64,000 bases of DNA from Hymenobacter elongatus (GCF_004745955.1 NZ_SRLD01000015.1:44923-108922); one strand, 5' to 3'; shown: positions 44,010 through 53,999, counted from the first letter of the stretch. Made by a program: numbers and translations. Notes: generated by a model from the sequence alone, not told the origin.

Positions 44010-44642
44010 GCACAATGCTGCCGAAACGAGTTCCGCCGCCTGGGCTTCGGGCTCACCGAAGTTGGTCCCAACTTGTTTTCCCTGCATCAGGACGACGCTA
44101 TCCGCAAAATTGGCTCCATTGGGCGGACCAATTTTTACGTCGAAACCAAGCTACTCGATGCGCACGGCCACGAAGCCGGCCCCAATGAAGCAGGCGAGTT
44201 GTGCCTGCGCGGCCCCGTGGTGACGCCCGGCTACTGGCGCGACCCCGAAGCCACCGCCAAAGCCATTCCCGACGGCTGGTTTCGTACCGGCGACCTGCTG
44301 CGACGGGATGAGGACGACTACTTCTTCGTGATGGACCGCATTAAGAATATGTACATCTCGGGCGGCGAAAACGTGTATCCGACCGAAATCGAGCGGTTTT
44401 TACTCACGTTTCCGGGTGTGTCGGAAGTGGCGGTTGTCGGGGTGGCTGATGCGCGCTGGGGCGAGGTCGGCAAGGCGTTTATCGTGACCAAGGGACCGGC
44501 TATTTCCCCGGATGAGCTGCTGGCGTATTGTGCCGGCAGCCTGGCCCGCTTTAAGGTGCCGAAATACGTGGAGCTGGTAGCCGAGCTGCCCAAAAACGAT
44601 ACCGGTAAAATCAATAAAAAAGTACTCAAAGCCAGCGTATGA
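44010..44642 (+). pseudogene. 5'-truncated acyl-CoA synthetase (AMP-binding enzyme) remnant
   Basis: Only the C-terminal 205 or so residues of a protein normally over 500 long remain. Family-like sequence begins near 44016 (CRNEFRRLGFGLTEVGPN) directly after an in-frame TAA at 44007-44009. It includes the adenylation motifs GELCLRGPVVTPGYW, DGWFRTGDL, RIKNMYISGGENVYPTEIE and the C-terminal lysine in PKNDTGKINKKVLK. The ATP-binding N-terminus is missing and the sequence upstream (43945-44005) is unrelated, so this is a deletion remnant. A TTG at 44073 could start a 189-aa fragment. The stop overlaps the ATG of the following hydrolase (44639-44642), as in an old operon. Confidence 0.85.
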
Positions 44643-45598
44643 GCTTTGTCGCCCGCTTTCTGTTCGCAGTTGTCGTTCTACTTCTAGCCCGCACCCCGGC
44701 CATGAGTTTCCAGACGGAAGAACCAGTTCCGATGCGCCAGGTAATTGGCTCCTACGGCTTGCCCGAGCACAGCATCACGCTAGCCGACTCGCTGCAGGTG
44801 GCCTACGTAGATGCCGGCCGGGGCCCAAAGACGCTCATCTTTATTCATGGCCTGAGCAGCTACGTGCGCGCCTGGGAGCGCACGATTCCGGCGCTTGGCC
44901 AGGGTGCGCGCTGCCTGGCCCTGGATTTGCCCGGTCACGGCAATTCGTCGAAGGGCCACTACTCCGGCTCGATGGAATTTTACGCTGAGGTACTTCACCA
45001 GTTTATTCAGAAGCTGCACCTGCGCCACGTCACGCTGATGGGCCACAGCATGGGCGGGCAAATAGCGGTGACGGCGGCGCTGAAATACCCCCAGGAGATA
45101 GAGAAGCTGGTGCTGGTGGCTCCGGCCGGTTTTGAGACCTTCACCGCTCCCGAAAAGCAGCTGCTGCGCACTTTCTACACCGTGCAATCCATCCGGAATA
45201 CGCCCGAAGCCTAAGTACGCATGAATCACAAGTACAACTTCTACCAGATGCCCGCCGCCCTGGACCTCTGGATACAGGAGCGGCTGGCCATGATGCGGTG
45301 CGCCGATTTCGAGCAGTATGCCCAAACCGTCGTCAACAGTATGTCGGGGATGCTCGATGGGCCAATTCTTGACCGGTTGCCGCAGGTGATTCAACCCGTG
45401 TTGGTCGTCTTCGGAGCCGATGATTTCCTGATTCCGAACCGGGCATTGCACCCGAAACTAACCACGGCAGCCGTAGCTGCCGCGGGGGTGGCGCGGCTGC
45501 CGAACGCCCGGCAGGTGCTACTGCCGCAGGCCGGGCATTTTGCTCACTACGAGAAAGCACCGGAGTTTAATGCGTTGGTAAAAGGGTTTATGAAGTGA
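44639..45598 (+). pseudogene. Alpha/beta hydrolase interrupted by one in-frame TAA
   Basis: One frame runs through 319 codons with a single TAA at 45212-45214, between residues NTPEA and VRMNHKYNFY. Both sides belong to the same hydrolase: signal-like N-terminus, oxyanion motif FIHGLSSYV, nucleophile elbow LMGHSMGGQIA, acid residue in FGADDFLIPN and histidine in QAGHFAHYE, the last two after the stop. The N-terminal product alone would lack the acid and histidine and be inactive. A CAA-to-TAA change (Gln) is the simplest origin. The start overlaps the acyl-CoA synthetase remnant by 4 bp. Confidence 0.88.
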
Positions 45599-45721
45599 TA
45601 GAATGAGCGTAGAGACGCATCTTTACGCTGCGTCGGCGAATAATCCGGCCCTACCGCCCGGGTTACCGTTCAACGACGACCCGCTTGTAGGCGTATCGTC
45701 TTTTTCACCTATTCTTACCGC

Positions 45722-46186
45722 ATGAGCAGCGTCACCATTACCAGCCTTAAGGAGCTGGAGCAATACGAAGGCCAGGAGTTGGGCGTATCGGACTACCACA
45801 CCATCACGCAGGAGCAGATAAACCAGTTTGCCGCCGCCACGCTGGACTTCCAATGGATCCATACCGACGCGGAAAAGGCCCGGGCTGAGTCGCCTTTTGG
45901 CGCTACCATTGCGCACGGCTACCTCACGGTTGCGTTGCTGCCGTATTTCTGGACCCAGATCGTGCAGATAGAAAACCTGAAAATACAGGTGAACTATGAA
46001 ATAGAAAGCTTACGCTTCAACCAGGCCGTGACGGTGAACAGCGAAGTGCGGTTGCGGGCCAAGCTGCTATCGGTGAAAGATCTGCGCGGCATTGCCAAAG
46101 CACGTATCGACGTCACGATGGAAATAAAGGACGTCAAAAAACCTGCTTACAGCGGGGTTATCACGTTTTTATATCATTTCCAATAA
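45722..46186 (+). CDS. MaoC-like (R)-specific enoyl-CoA hydratase family protein
   Basis: 154 residues, hot-dog fold. The hydratase-2 motif is present as FAAATLDFQWIHTD...SPFGATIAHGYLT with its Asp and His. The MaoC-like domain then continues (KIQVNYEIESLRFNQAVTVN, a beta-sheet core). It probably hydrates or dehydrates acyl-CoA esters. It is the only apparently intact gene between 44.0 and 50.4 kb, flanked by broken ones. The 123 bp upstream contain a short GACGCA/TGCGTC hairpin but no obvious promoter. Confidence 0.85.
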   Translation: MSSVTITSLKELEQYEGQELGVSDYHTITQEQINQFAAATLDFQWIHTDAEKARAESPFGATIAHGYLTVALLPYFWTQIVQIENLKIQVNYEIESLRFNQAVTVNSEVRLRAKLLSVKDLRGIAKARIDVTMEIKDVKKPAYSGVITFLYHFQ

Positions 46187-46193
46187 GCCATTT

Positions 46194-46237
46194 TTTCGCC
46201 GGGTTTTGTCGGGTTCGGGCAAACGGGCACGGCGAAA
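46194..46237 (+). terminator. Possible terminator of the MaoC-like gene
   Basis: TTTCGCCG (46194-46201) pairs with CGGCGAAA (46230-46237) across a GC-rich loop that could itself fold, followed shortly by GGTTCTTTTTT. It lies 8 nt past the stop codon. Confidence 0.4.
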
Positions 46238-46343
46238 TCCGGTTCTTTTTTATTGGTACTGATCAACGGGAAAACGCCCTTAAAAACCTGTTGAAAACAC
46301 TGCCTTGGAAGGCGCTCTGTTCCACCCGATTCCTGCGTTTCCA

Positions 46344-47780
46344 ATGAAAAAGAAACTGGAGAAATTCGCCGATTTCGCCTCCGATATTCTGCTCCACGAA
46401 ATAGCGTGGCTCACGGAAATACAGTAATTTCAGGATGCCGACAACCGCGAGATTCTGCAGACCATTGCCCACAATTGCCAGCACCCGCGCACGCCCGCCG
46501 AGTTTCGCACGGCCATCGACAAGCGGAAGTATTCCAACCTGAAACAGTGGATACAGCAGCACCTGGACAGCATCGACGTCGATAAGCACTTGGTGCATAT
46601 CAATCAGCTCGACCAGAAAATCATGACCGACTCCATTAGTCCGGGGGAGGAAAAGGCCCTGCTCCAAACCATTGCCCGCTATGAAAAGCCCGATTATTAC
46701 TTTATCAAATTCTACGAGCTGACACTGAGCTACCGGCAGTTTCTGCTCATCCGGATGCGCTACAAGGACTACCAGACGGTGTCGCACTTTATTGAGCGGC
46801 AGCGGGGTAGCTCCGAGAAAAGCCGCGCCGTCAGCCAGAAGATTCATGATGCCACACTCGATATCACCACGCAGTATGCCCAGCATACGACCGAGAGCCG
46901 GCAGTGGGAGCAGTGGCTGCTCGATACGTTTTATGACGAGCCGCTGGATGGACTGAACCGCTATTTCGCCGTGGTGCGGCTTACGTTTTTATATTTTAAT
47001 TACTCGGCTTTCGATAAGCTAAAGGTCGTGTATGACGCGCTGGATATGCTGCTGAGGCAGGGCGTATTTTACTCGCGCCGTATTCTGTTTAATTACTGCG
47101 CTAACTGCGTGCTGCTGCACTCCAAATTTGACGTGCTGCAGCAGGCTGAAGAGTATGGCTACTTGTCGATTAAGCAGAAAAATAACGACCACCTGCACTA
47201 CCTCAATAACTACAGTGCTATTCTGCTGCGACAAGGGAAAATACACGAGGCCCTCTGCCTGATGAAGCAGTCGTTTCCGGCGCTAAAGCACACGAATAAC
47301 CTGCGGAATAAAATTGGCTTCATGTCATTTTACGTGAAGTGCCTGAACCTGAACGGGCAGCCTGCCGACGGCGAAAAGCTGGCCGACAGCTTCCTGCGCG
47401 ACAACAGCAAGGATATTCTGGCCCACCGCTGGCATATTTTCTTCGTGGCGTATTTCCAGGCGCTGGTATTGCAGGAGAAATATGATAAGCTGCTCAAAAC
47501 CTGCCGTAAACTTCACCTGCTGCAAAAGGAAGCCGACTACCGCACGCGCCCCAACTACCTGCCCACGCTGCAGTGGTACTACAACGTGAGCCAGTACGTA
47601 GAAAACGAAATTGACGATGACCACTTAGTGGAGAATATGGTCAGCTCGGGCCAGCCACATTTCGGCAATCCGCACAAGCAGCGGCTGTTGCTGGATTTGC
47701 TGCAGGAAGTGAAGTCGTGCATTCCGCACCTAAGCGTTCGGATAAAGTCCAGGCTGCTGAAAAAGGAAGTAAGTAATTGA
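46344..47780 (+). pseudogene. Conserved helical-repeat hypothetical protein with an early in-frame TAA
   Basis: The ATG at 46344 (MKKKLEKFADFASDILLHEI) opens a frame that continues to 47780, broken only by TAA at 46425-46427 (WLTEIQ-stop-FQDADNREIL). The sequence before and after the stop reads as one helical protein, so the true gene is about 478 codons. A TTG at 46590 would give a 396-residue product that could still be made. The body is rich in helices resembling tetratricopeptide-type repeats (LHYLNNYSAILLRQGKIHEA; LCLMKQSFPALKHTNN) without clear consensus, and no signal peptide. I recognise no function. Confidence 0.7.
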
Positions 47781-47929
47781 TATTAAAGTATTTGTATTCG
47801 TGTTGAACAAGGGATAGAGGTTAAGTTCACCTTCGTTTTCTGCTGTGCTGGGAAGCAGCTGGTAGGCGAGCCGTGTAGATTCATCCTACACTCTCCACAC
47901 CCGCAAAAATCCCCCCTAAACACGAGCAC

Positions 47930-50445
47930 ATGGCCACTGAATTTCTACTCATTTTGCTGTTTCTTGCCCCAGCGTGGGGAGCAGTGGCACAAAGTGGCGG
48001 CATCCGGGGCCGCATCACCGATGGTGCCTCCGGCGAAGGTTTGGCGGGCGTCACCGTCATTCTGGTGGGGAGCAGCAAAGGCACTGCTGCGGGCACCAAT
48101 GGCGCGTTTGAGCTAACCGGCCTCACGCCGGGTGAGCAGACATTCCGCTTCTCGTTTATCGGCTACTAGGCCACCGATAAAACCGTGACTATAGGTACCG
48201 ATGTTGTCGACCTAGGCACGGTGGGCTTGAGTCTGGCTCCGGTGGGTATGCAGGAGGTAGTCGTGTCGGCGTCGCGGCGGCCCGAGAAGCTGACCGAGGC
48301 GGCGGCTACCATCAGCGTAATTAATTCCCGCCAGATTTCGGAGCTGCCGTCCTTCAACGTGGGCGAACTGCTGGCCCGCCAGAAAGGCGTCGACTACATC
48401 CGGACCGGCGTGCTGGGCGCGGGCCTGAACGTGCGGGGCTTCAACAGCGCCTTCAACCCCAAAAACCTGCAGATGAACGATGCGCGCCTCTCCACGCTCA
48501 TTGCCACCGGTTTGCCGCTGGGGCCGCTGAGTAGCGTGGTGAAGGAGGATATTGAGCGCGTGGAAGTGGTGCTGGGGCCGTCGGCGGCTTTGTGTGGCCC
48601 CAATGCCCACAACGGCCTCGTAAACACCATCAGCAAAGACCCGCGCACCTCGGCCGGCACCACCGTGGCGCTGGGGTTGGGCAATCAGAGCGTGTTTTCG
48701 GCCCGGCTACGGCATGCTCAGGTGCTGAGCCCGAAGCTGGCGTTTAAGGTAACTGGCGAGTACACCAAGGGCATGGACTTCGACTACGTCGATACCGTCT
48801 ATTACAACAACACCGCGTTTGCCAAAGCGGCCACGCCCGCTACGCCGGCCGTCCCGGCCCGCTTTCATGCTGAGCAGGAACTGGAGCTGGACCGCAGCTT
48901 TAAGTCGCTGCACGGCGAAGCGGCCATGTGCTACAGCCTCACCAATAAGGCCGACGTGATACTGAGCTACGGCGGCAACCAATCGAGCTACGTGGCCCAG
49001 ACCAACGCCGGCCGCAACCAGATCAAGGATTGGCAGGTGCACTACCTGCACGCCCGCTATGTGTCGCCACGGGTATTCGCGCAGGTATATCATGCCTGGA
49101 GCATCACCGACGATACCTACGCCATCAACCAGCGCACCCAAAACTACCTGAGCTTCAAGGGTGCCGGTTTTGGCGAGGAAGAGGCGCGCCGCCGCTCCTA
49201 CGAAGAGCAGTTGTTCGGAACGACGATGACTTCGGGCGTAGCCCTGAAGCGTGGGGCCGTGTTTAAGGATAACTCGCGCCGCATCAACGGGGAGTTGCAG
49301 TACAATAACCAGTTTAAGGGCTTCGATGTGGTAGTGGGCACCCAATACCAGCGCGACATGCCCAACAGCCGCAAGACCTGTCTTTTCGACCGCGACGGGG
49401 ACATCATCATCAACCAGATTGGCGTCTATACCCAGATAGAGCGGGTGCTGGGGGCGGGCTTCAAAGCCATTGGGGCCACCCGCGCCGACCAGCACGACCG
49501 CTACGGCTTCAACTTCATTCCCAAAGCTGGCGTGGTCTGGACCAAGAATGAGCAGTCGTTGCGCCTGACATACGGCAAAGGCATTGCCGCGCCCACCATT
49601 CTGAACCTCGACGGCTATTTGTTTGGCGGGCTGCTGCTGGGCAACGCCGAGGGCTTCACGCTCAGCAATGGCACCACGATAGAAAAGCTCAAGGTGCAAA
49701 CCAGCACCTCGGTGGAAGTGGGCTACAAAGGCCGGGTGACGCCGAAGTTTTTCGTCGATGCCAATGCCTATTACAACGTGTCGGAGAACTTTCTGAGTCC
49801 GGCCATTAACATTGCTTCCGCAGCCAACAAGATTACCGTAACCAAGCGCGGCAACACGCCCATGAGCGACGTGGTGCCCGGCACGCCCGAGGCCGGGGCC
49901 GCCACCGTGCTGACCTATGTCAACTTCGGCAAAGTCGATACCTAAGGTGCCGATCTGGGGTTGAGCTACTACCTGAGCAACGCGCTGAGCCTGGCCCTGA
50001 ATTATTCCTGGTTTGGCTACAAGCTCGATACCGGCGACCTGCGCAACGACGGCAACAAGGACGGAAAAGTGCAGGCCCAGGTCGATTTGCCCATCAATAC
50101 ACCCGCCCACAAGATGAGTCTGGCCGTGAACTATAGCCAGAAAAAGTTCTTCGGCTCGGTGTTTACGCGCTGGGTGCAGGCCTACGATTTCTTCTCCGGT
50201 ATCAACGTGGCGGCGGCGGAAAACGCGGACCTCAAACTCAAGGAAAACGCCCGCTACGGCCGCGCCTGGAACTACGGCCCGCTCGCAGGTTTCACCACCG
50301 TGGACGTGCGTGCCGGCTACCGCGCCAACCGCTCCAGGTCAGCAACCTGTTCGACTCGAAGGTGCGGGAGTTTGTGGCTTCTCCTTTCATCGGGCGGCTC
50401 TATTCGGTGAAGCTGAAGGTGATGCTACCCGCTGGTGGTAAGTAG
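47930..50445 (+). pseudogene. TonB-dependent outer-membrane receptor with two in-frame stops and a 3' frameshift
   Basis: The frame starts at the ATG at 47930 with a signal peptide and a carboxypeptidase-regulatory-like domain (GRITDGASGEGLAGVTVILV). TAG at 48167-48169 follows FIGY, before ATDKTV. The plug domain (VGELLARQKGVDYIRTGVLG, RVEVVLGPSAALCGPNAHNG) and barrel strands continue. TAA at 49943-49945 splits GKVDT and GADLGLSYYLSN. Near 50330 the frame shifts: the last strands (LQVSNLFDSKVREFVASPF, ending at the TAG at 50443-50445) are in another phase. A plug motif usually written YGPNA reads CGPNA here. Its substrate, presumably a siderophore, vitamin or glycan, is unknown. The gene is clearly dead. 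Confidence 0.92.
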
Positions 50446-50506
50446 CAGCGCCACGCTACACGGGGCGCACTACTTGAAACGCAGGAATCGATTGGGTTTG
50501 GAATGC

Positions 50507-50535
50507 AAAGGCAACGGCCCCTGGTCGTTGCCTTT
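50507..50535 (+). terminator. Hairpin after the broken TonB receptor gene
   Basis: AAAGGCAACG (50507-50516) pairs perfectly with CGTTGCCTTT (50526-50535), followed by a short pyrimidine tract. It lies 62 nt past the receptor's final stop. Confidence 0.6.
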
Positions 50536-50651
50536 CTGCTTGAAAAGTGCCCCGGTTCCGGCGGACGCGGCTACAACTCCGGTTCAGCTTTCGCGTACAG
50601 TCAAGGCTTCCCACCCCGACACCGTCGTCCTGCGCGGAGGCTTCCTATTGC

Positions 50652-51917
50652 ATGCTCAAATGGGTCTTTTGTAGCGTCTGGGCCCTGCTGCTCGCGCCGC
50701 TTTCCGCTGCCGGCTACTCAGTGCTCACGCACCAAGCCACTATCGATTCGACCTGGAAGCGCTGCTTGGCGCCGCTGCTGCAGCGCCGCTACCCCGGCGC
50801 TACTGATGAACAGGTGCTGGAAGCGAAATCGTACGCCTATGGGGGCTCCATTATCCAGGATATGGGCTTTTATCCCTTCGGTTCGGAGCTTTTTACCAAT
50901 CTGACCCACTACGTGCGCAGCGGCGACTTTGTGCGCAACCTGCTCGACGAGGCCCAGGACTCCAACGAATACGCATTTGCCTTGGGCGCACTGGCCCACT
51001 ATGCCGCCGACCTTAGTGGCCATCCGGCCGGGACCAACAAAGCCATGCCGCTGGTATATCCGGAACTGGGTAAGCAGTTTGGCAAAACTATTACCTATGT
51101 CGAAGCGCCCAAGCAGCATACCCAGCTGGAGTTTGCTTTCGATGTAGTGCAGGTGGCGGCCGGCCGCTACCGCACCAGCGACTACCAGCGCGCCGTGGGG
51201 TTTCAGGTGAGTAAGCGGGTGCTCGAAACGGCGTTCAAGAAAACCTACGGCTTGGAGCTGGGCCAAGTGATTTTCAATGTCGATTTGAGCATCGGCTCGT
51301 TTCGGTTTGCGGTGCGCCAGCTCATCCCGGTGGCCAGCCGGGCGGCGTGGCATTCGCAAAAGAAGGAGATTCGGGAGCTGAGCCCTCGGGCGCGGAGGCG
51401 CGAATATGTGTATACCGAGAGTGAGCGGCAGTTTCGGAAGCAATATGGCACGGCCTATGAGCACCCCGGCACCGGGGCGCGGGTGCTGTCGTATTTTGTG
51501 CGGGTGCTGCCCAAAATAGGGCCGCTGGCTCCCTTTGCTTTCCGGCCCCCCACGCCCGAAGCGCAGGAGCTATTCAAGGCCAGCTTCCGACAAGTTATCG
51601 TGAACTACTGTGCCCTGGTAGAGCAGCAGCCCAAGGATACTACTGCTGCCAGTCCGTTGCTGGTCAACGCCGATTTCGACACCGGCCACGAAACTAAGGC
51701 CGGCGAATACGCCTTAGCCGACGAAACCTACGGCGAATGGGTGCGACAACTTGCCAAAGGTAAATTTGAAGGTGTAAGCGGGCCACAAAAGCAGAATATC
51801 TTAGGCTTTTTCGGCTCGGTGCCCAAGCAGCCCAAAGACGAAGACGAGAAAGAAGCCGCCAAACAGAGGGAAACCCAGGCAGCCCTGCAACAATTGCGGG
51901 CGGCGGCAGTGAAATAG
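50652..51917 (+). CDS. Zinc-dependent phospholipase C family protein
   Basis: 421 residues from the ATG at 50652, which opens a signal peptide (MLKWVFCSVWALLLAPLSAA). Upstream in-frame codons are not protein-like. The mature protein has the S1/P1-PLC-like spacing of metal-ligand histidines: GYSVLTHQATID, the central LGALAHYAADLSGHP and further His/Asp positions (PKQHTQLEFAFD). These suggest a zinc hydrolase acting outside the cytoplasm on phospholipid or phosphate esters. A Lys/Gln/Glu-rich C-terminal helix (DEDEKEAAKQRETQAAL) is an addition of this lineage. It is convergent with the small gene at 51949-52368. Confidence 0.8.
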   Translation: MLKWVFCSVWALLLAPLSAAGYSVLTHQATIDSTWKRCLAPLLQRRYPGATDEQVLEAKSYAYGGSIIQDMGFYPFGSELFTNLTHYVRSGDFVRNLLDEAQDSNEYAFALGALAHYAADLSGHPAGTNKAMPLVYPELGKQFGKTITYVEAPKQHTQLEFAFDVVQVAAGRYRTSDYQRAVGFQVSKRVLETAFKKTYGLELGQVIFNVDLSIGSFRFAVRQLIPVASRAAWHSQKKEIRELSPRARRREYVYTESERQFRKQYGTAYEHPGTGARVLSYFVRVLPKIGPLAPFAFRPPTPEAQELFKASFRQVIVNYCALVEQQPKDTTAASPLLVNADFDTGHETKAGEYALADETYGEWVRQLAKGKFEGVSGPQKQNILGFFGSVPKQPKDEDEKEAAKQRETQAALQQLRAAAVK

Positions 51918-51948
51918 CTGGTTCTGTTTGAGGAGCACCCTCGTAGGC

Positions 51949-52368
51949 TTACAGCCCGGTTTCCATCAGCCAGCGCACGGCTTCTCCTTCGTCGGTAAAT
52001 ACCTTCACCAGAAAAGGCTGATTAGGCCTAAGCACCAGGGCCGCCGCCTCCCGCAGGCCCGCCTGGCTACTGATGGCCTGCCATAGCTCCGGCGAAACCA
52101 GAGATGCCAGCCGCAGTTGGCTTGTGAGCTGCGCAGCCGCAGCCGGCAGCCACTCCTGACTGACCCAGGTTGCAATAGCCACATCGGGAGTAGAGCGGCG
52201 GCGGTCCATCAGCCAGCGGTGCATCTGGTGTTCCAGCGCAGCATCCAGCATTGCGTGGTGCCCCGCCTGCAGATCTGCCAGTGGCGCAGCGCCTAGCCAA
52301 CGCGCCGTCAGAATGCCCAGGTCGGCGCGAAATTGCAGAGTCAGAACAGTTGGATCGGGGGCGCGCAT
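51949..52368 (-). CDS. Small STAS-like hypothetical protein
   Basis: 139 residues from the ATG at 52368 (MRAPDPTVLTLQFRADLGIL). The alternating beta/alpha pattern (LTARWLGAAPLADLQAGHHA; MHRWLMDRRRSTPDVAI; VKVFTDEGEAVRWLMETGL) resembles small SpoIIAA/STAS-like proteins of Bacteroidota. No catalytic residues are evident, and there is no signal peptide. It is a monocistronic gene between the phospholipase (convergent) and the efflux operon (downstream on the same strand). Function not known. Confidence 0.65.
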   Translation of the reverse strand: MRAPDPTVLTLQFRADLGILTARWLGAAPLADLQAGHHAMLDAALEHQMHRWLMDRRRSTPDVAIATWVSQEWLPAAAAQLTSQLRLASLVSPELWQAISSQAGLREAAALVLRPNQPFLVKVFTDEGEAVRWLMETGL

Positions 52369-52471
52369 GGGGGATAAGGGAAGTAGTGCGCAAGGTAGGC
52401 GGCTTTCGCAACTTAAGCGGCACAAGAAGTTGACTGTGGTACTAGCTAGGACCAGCTCTGCCCGAAACGGA

Positions 52472-53896
52472 TTAGCGAGTGGCGGGTTCCTGCACTAGGC
52501 CGCCACTCAGCCGGCGCAGCGTGGTTTCGGCTTGCTTGGCCTGGTAGCGAATGTCAAGCAGGCGTACTTCCGCGTCGAGCTGGGTGCGCTGGGCCTCGCG
52601 CAGCACCAGTGGTGTGAGCAGCCCCAGCCGGTAGCGCTCCAGGGCAATGGCTACGTTTTCGCGGGCCAGCAGGATATTGGCCTCTTCCAGATCCAGCAGC
52701 TGCAGGCGGTTTTGGTAGCGGGCGTAGGCCTGTTCGGCGTCGGCGTCGAGCTGCAGCTGGGTTTGGTCGAGCAGCAGCTGGCTTTGTTCCTCGCCGATGC
52801 GGGCATTTTGCTCGAGGCGGGTACGGTTGAAGCCATCGAAGATGGGAATGGAAGCTACTACGCCGTAGTTGAGGCCTCGGGTAGCGTTGGTGCTCGAGGT
52901 GAGCTGCGTGCCGGCGAAAGCGGCGTTGTTGATGTTGCGGTTGAGGTTGTAGCCCGTGGTGAGGCCCACCTGCGGAAACCGCGACGCCCGCACCAGCTTC
53001 CGGTCGTAAGTGGCTACTTCAATATTCGTTTTGGCCCGTTGCAGGCGAGGGTTGTTTTGCCGGATGGCTTGCACAATAGCGTCCCGCTCCAAGTTCCGGC
53101 TCACCACGATGGAGTCGGCGGGGCTGAAATCCAGGGAAGGGGTGCGGCCCAGCAGATTGTTGAGGTTGATTTTGGCCGTCGTCAGGGCTTCCTGCTGCTG
53201 AATCAGCGCCGACTGGTCGGCGTTGTAGTCGACGCGCGCCGTCAGAACTTCTACTTTGGCACTCACGCCCACATCCACGCGAGCCTGCGTGAGGTCGATG
53301 CGGGCCTGCCCGATTTTCAAGGCTGCCTCAATCGACTTAATCGTCCCTGATTCGCGCACGACGGCGAAATAAGCGTCGGTGATGCTGCCTACCGTCTCTT
53401 CCAGCGTGGCCCGCGTGAGCAGCTGCTGGCTTTGGTTCAGGGCCTGCAGCCGGTCGTAGGCAATGAACATTCCAAAGCCATCAAAGATGGTCCAGGTAGC
53501 CGCCACGTTGGCATTGAGCTGGTTGCTGGTGCCGCCATTGACGACGCGGGCCGGGCTAGGATTGCCCAGCGAATCCCGCGTGCCAAACTGCTGCCTGATA
53601 TTATTACGGTTGAAGTTACGGCTGAAGTTGCCGTTCACTACCGGTAGCTGGCCGGCGTTGCCGCGCGTCACGTTGTTATCCGCAATCTGCTCGTCGGTGC
53701 GCGAAAGCCGAATGTTATAGTTGTTTTCTAGCCCAATCTGGATGGCTTGCGCCAACGTGAGCGGCGCGGCGGGGGCCACCGTCTGGGGCTGGGCGGTCTG
53801 CCGCGGCATAAGCACGGGCTGCTGGGCCATGGAAGCAAATGGAAGCGCCAGAAAAGCGGCACTCAGCAACCGGGAGATATAGGATCGAAACTGCAT
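52472..53896 (-). CDS. TolC-family outer-membrane efflux protein
   Basis: 474 residues. A signal peptide (SAAFLALPFASMAQQ) precedes the two structural repeats of outer-membrane factors (LTLAQAIQIGLENNYNIRLS; TATINLNN-like KINLNNLLGRTPSLDF; a second coiled segment EEQSQLLLDQTQLQLDADAE). It forms the trimeric exit duct of a tripartite pump. It is the last gene of the MFP-RND-OMF operon, 103 bp after the pump gene. A degenerate half repeat lies in that gap. Confidence 0.92.
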   Translation of the reverse strand: MQFRSYISRLLSAAFLALPFASMAQQPVLMPRQTAQPQTVAPAAPLTLAQAIQIGLENNYNIRLSRTDEQIADNNVTRGNAGQLPVVNGNFSRNFNRNNIRQQFGTRDSLGNPSPARVVNGGTSNQLNANVAATWTIFDGFGMFIAYDRLQALNQSQQLLTRATLEETVGSITDAYFAVVRESGTIKSIEAALKIGQARIDLTQARVDVGVSAKVEVLTARVDYNADQSALIQQQEALTTAKINLNNLLGRTPSLDFSPADSIVVSRNLERDAIVQAIRQNNPRLQRAKTNIEVATYDRKLVRASRFPQVGLTTGYNLNRNINNAAFAGTQLTSSTNATRGLNYGVVASIPIFDGFNRTRLEQNARIGEEQSQLLLDQTQLQLDADAEQAYARYQNRLQLLDLEEANILLARENVAIALERYRLGLLTPLVLREAQRTQLDAEVRLLDIRYQAKQAETTLRRLSGGLVQEPATR

Positions 53897-53914
53897 TCGG
53901 GAAACTATGCTGGA

Positions 53915-53966
53915 GCTAAATGGCTAGTTCCCCTCCCCAGATAAGGAAGGGCTAGAGGTAGGGTGC
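53915..53966. repeat. Degenerate half copy of the family 4 palindrome
   Basis: CTAAATGGCTAGTTCCCCTC followed by CCCAG...GAAGGGCTAGAGGTAGGGTG matches the right half of the element at 40266-40416 (AGCTAGTTCCCCTCTCCCC...GGGCTAGGGGTGAGG) with several changes. The left half is missing. It lies in the gap between the RND pump gene and the TolC-like gene. Confidence 0.6.
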
Positions 53967-53999
53967 GGCTGCGCCCTCTGGAGCGAGGAAAAGCGCCGC

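Noticed and set aside
46263..46886. A 207-codon minus-strand open frame at the start of the broken helical-repeat gene
   Set aside because: It overlaps the plus-strand coding sequence on both sides of the stop codon, and its translation has no family-like features.
45212..49945. Genetic code change or programmed stop readthrough explaining the in-frame TAA and TAG codons
   Set aside because: Intact genes across the window end in TAA, TAG and TGA normally, both stop types occur internally only in this segment, and the same segment also has a truncation and a frameshift. Decay is simpler.
48707..50110. A 467-codon minus-strand open frame opposite the broken TonB receptor
   Set aside because: Considered because the receptor is dead, but its translation is shadow-like (Val/Gly/Ala/His-rich) with no motif, whereas the sense strand shows plug and barrel sequence throughout.
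50435..50651. Small open frames between the TonB pseudogene and the phospholipase gene
   Set aside because: They are short, run through the hairpin at 50507-50535 and have no protein-like pattern. The phospholipase start at 50652 is fixed by its signal peptide.
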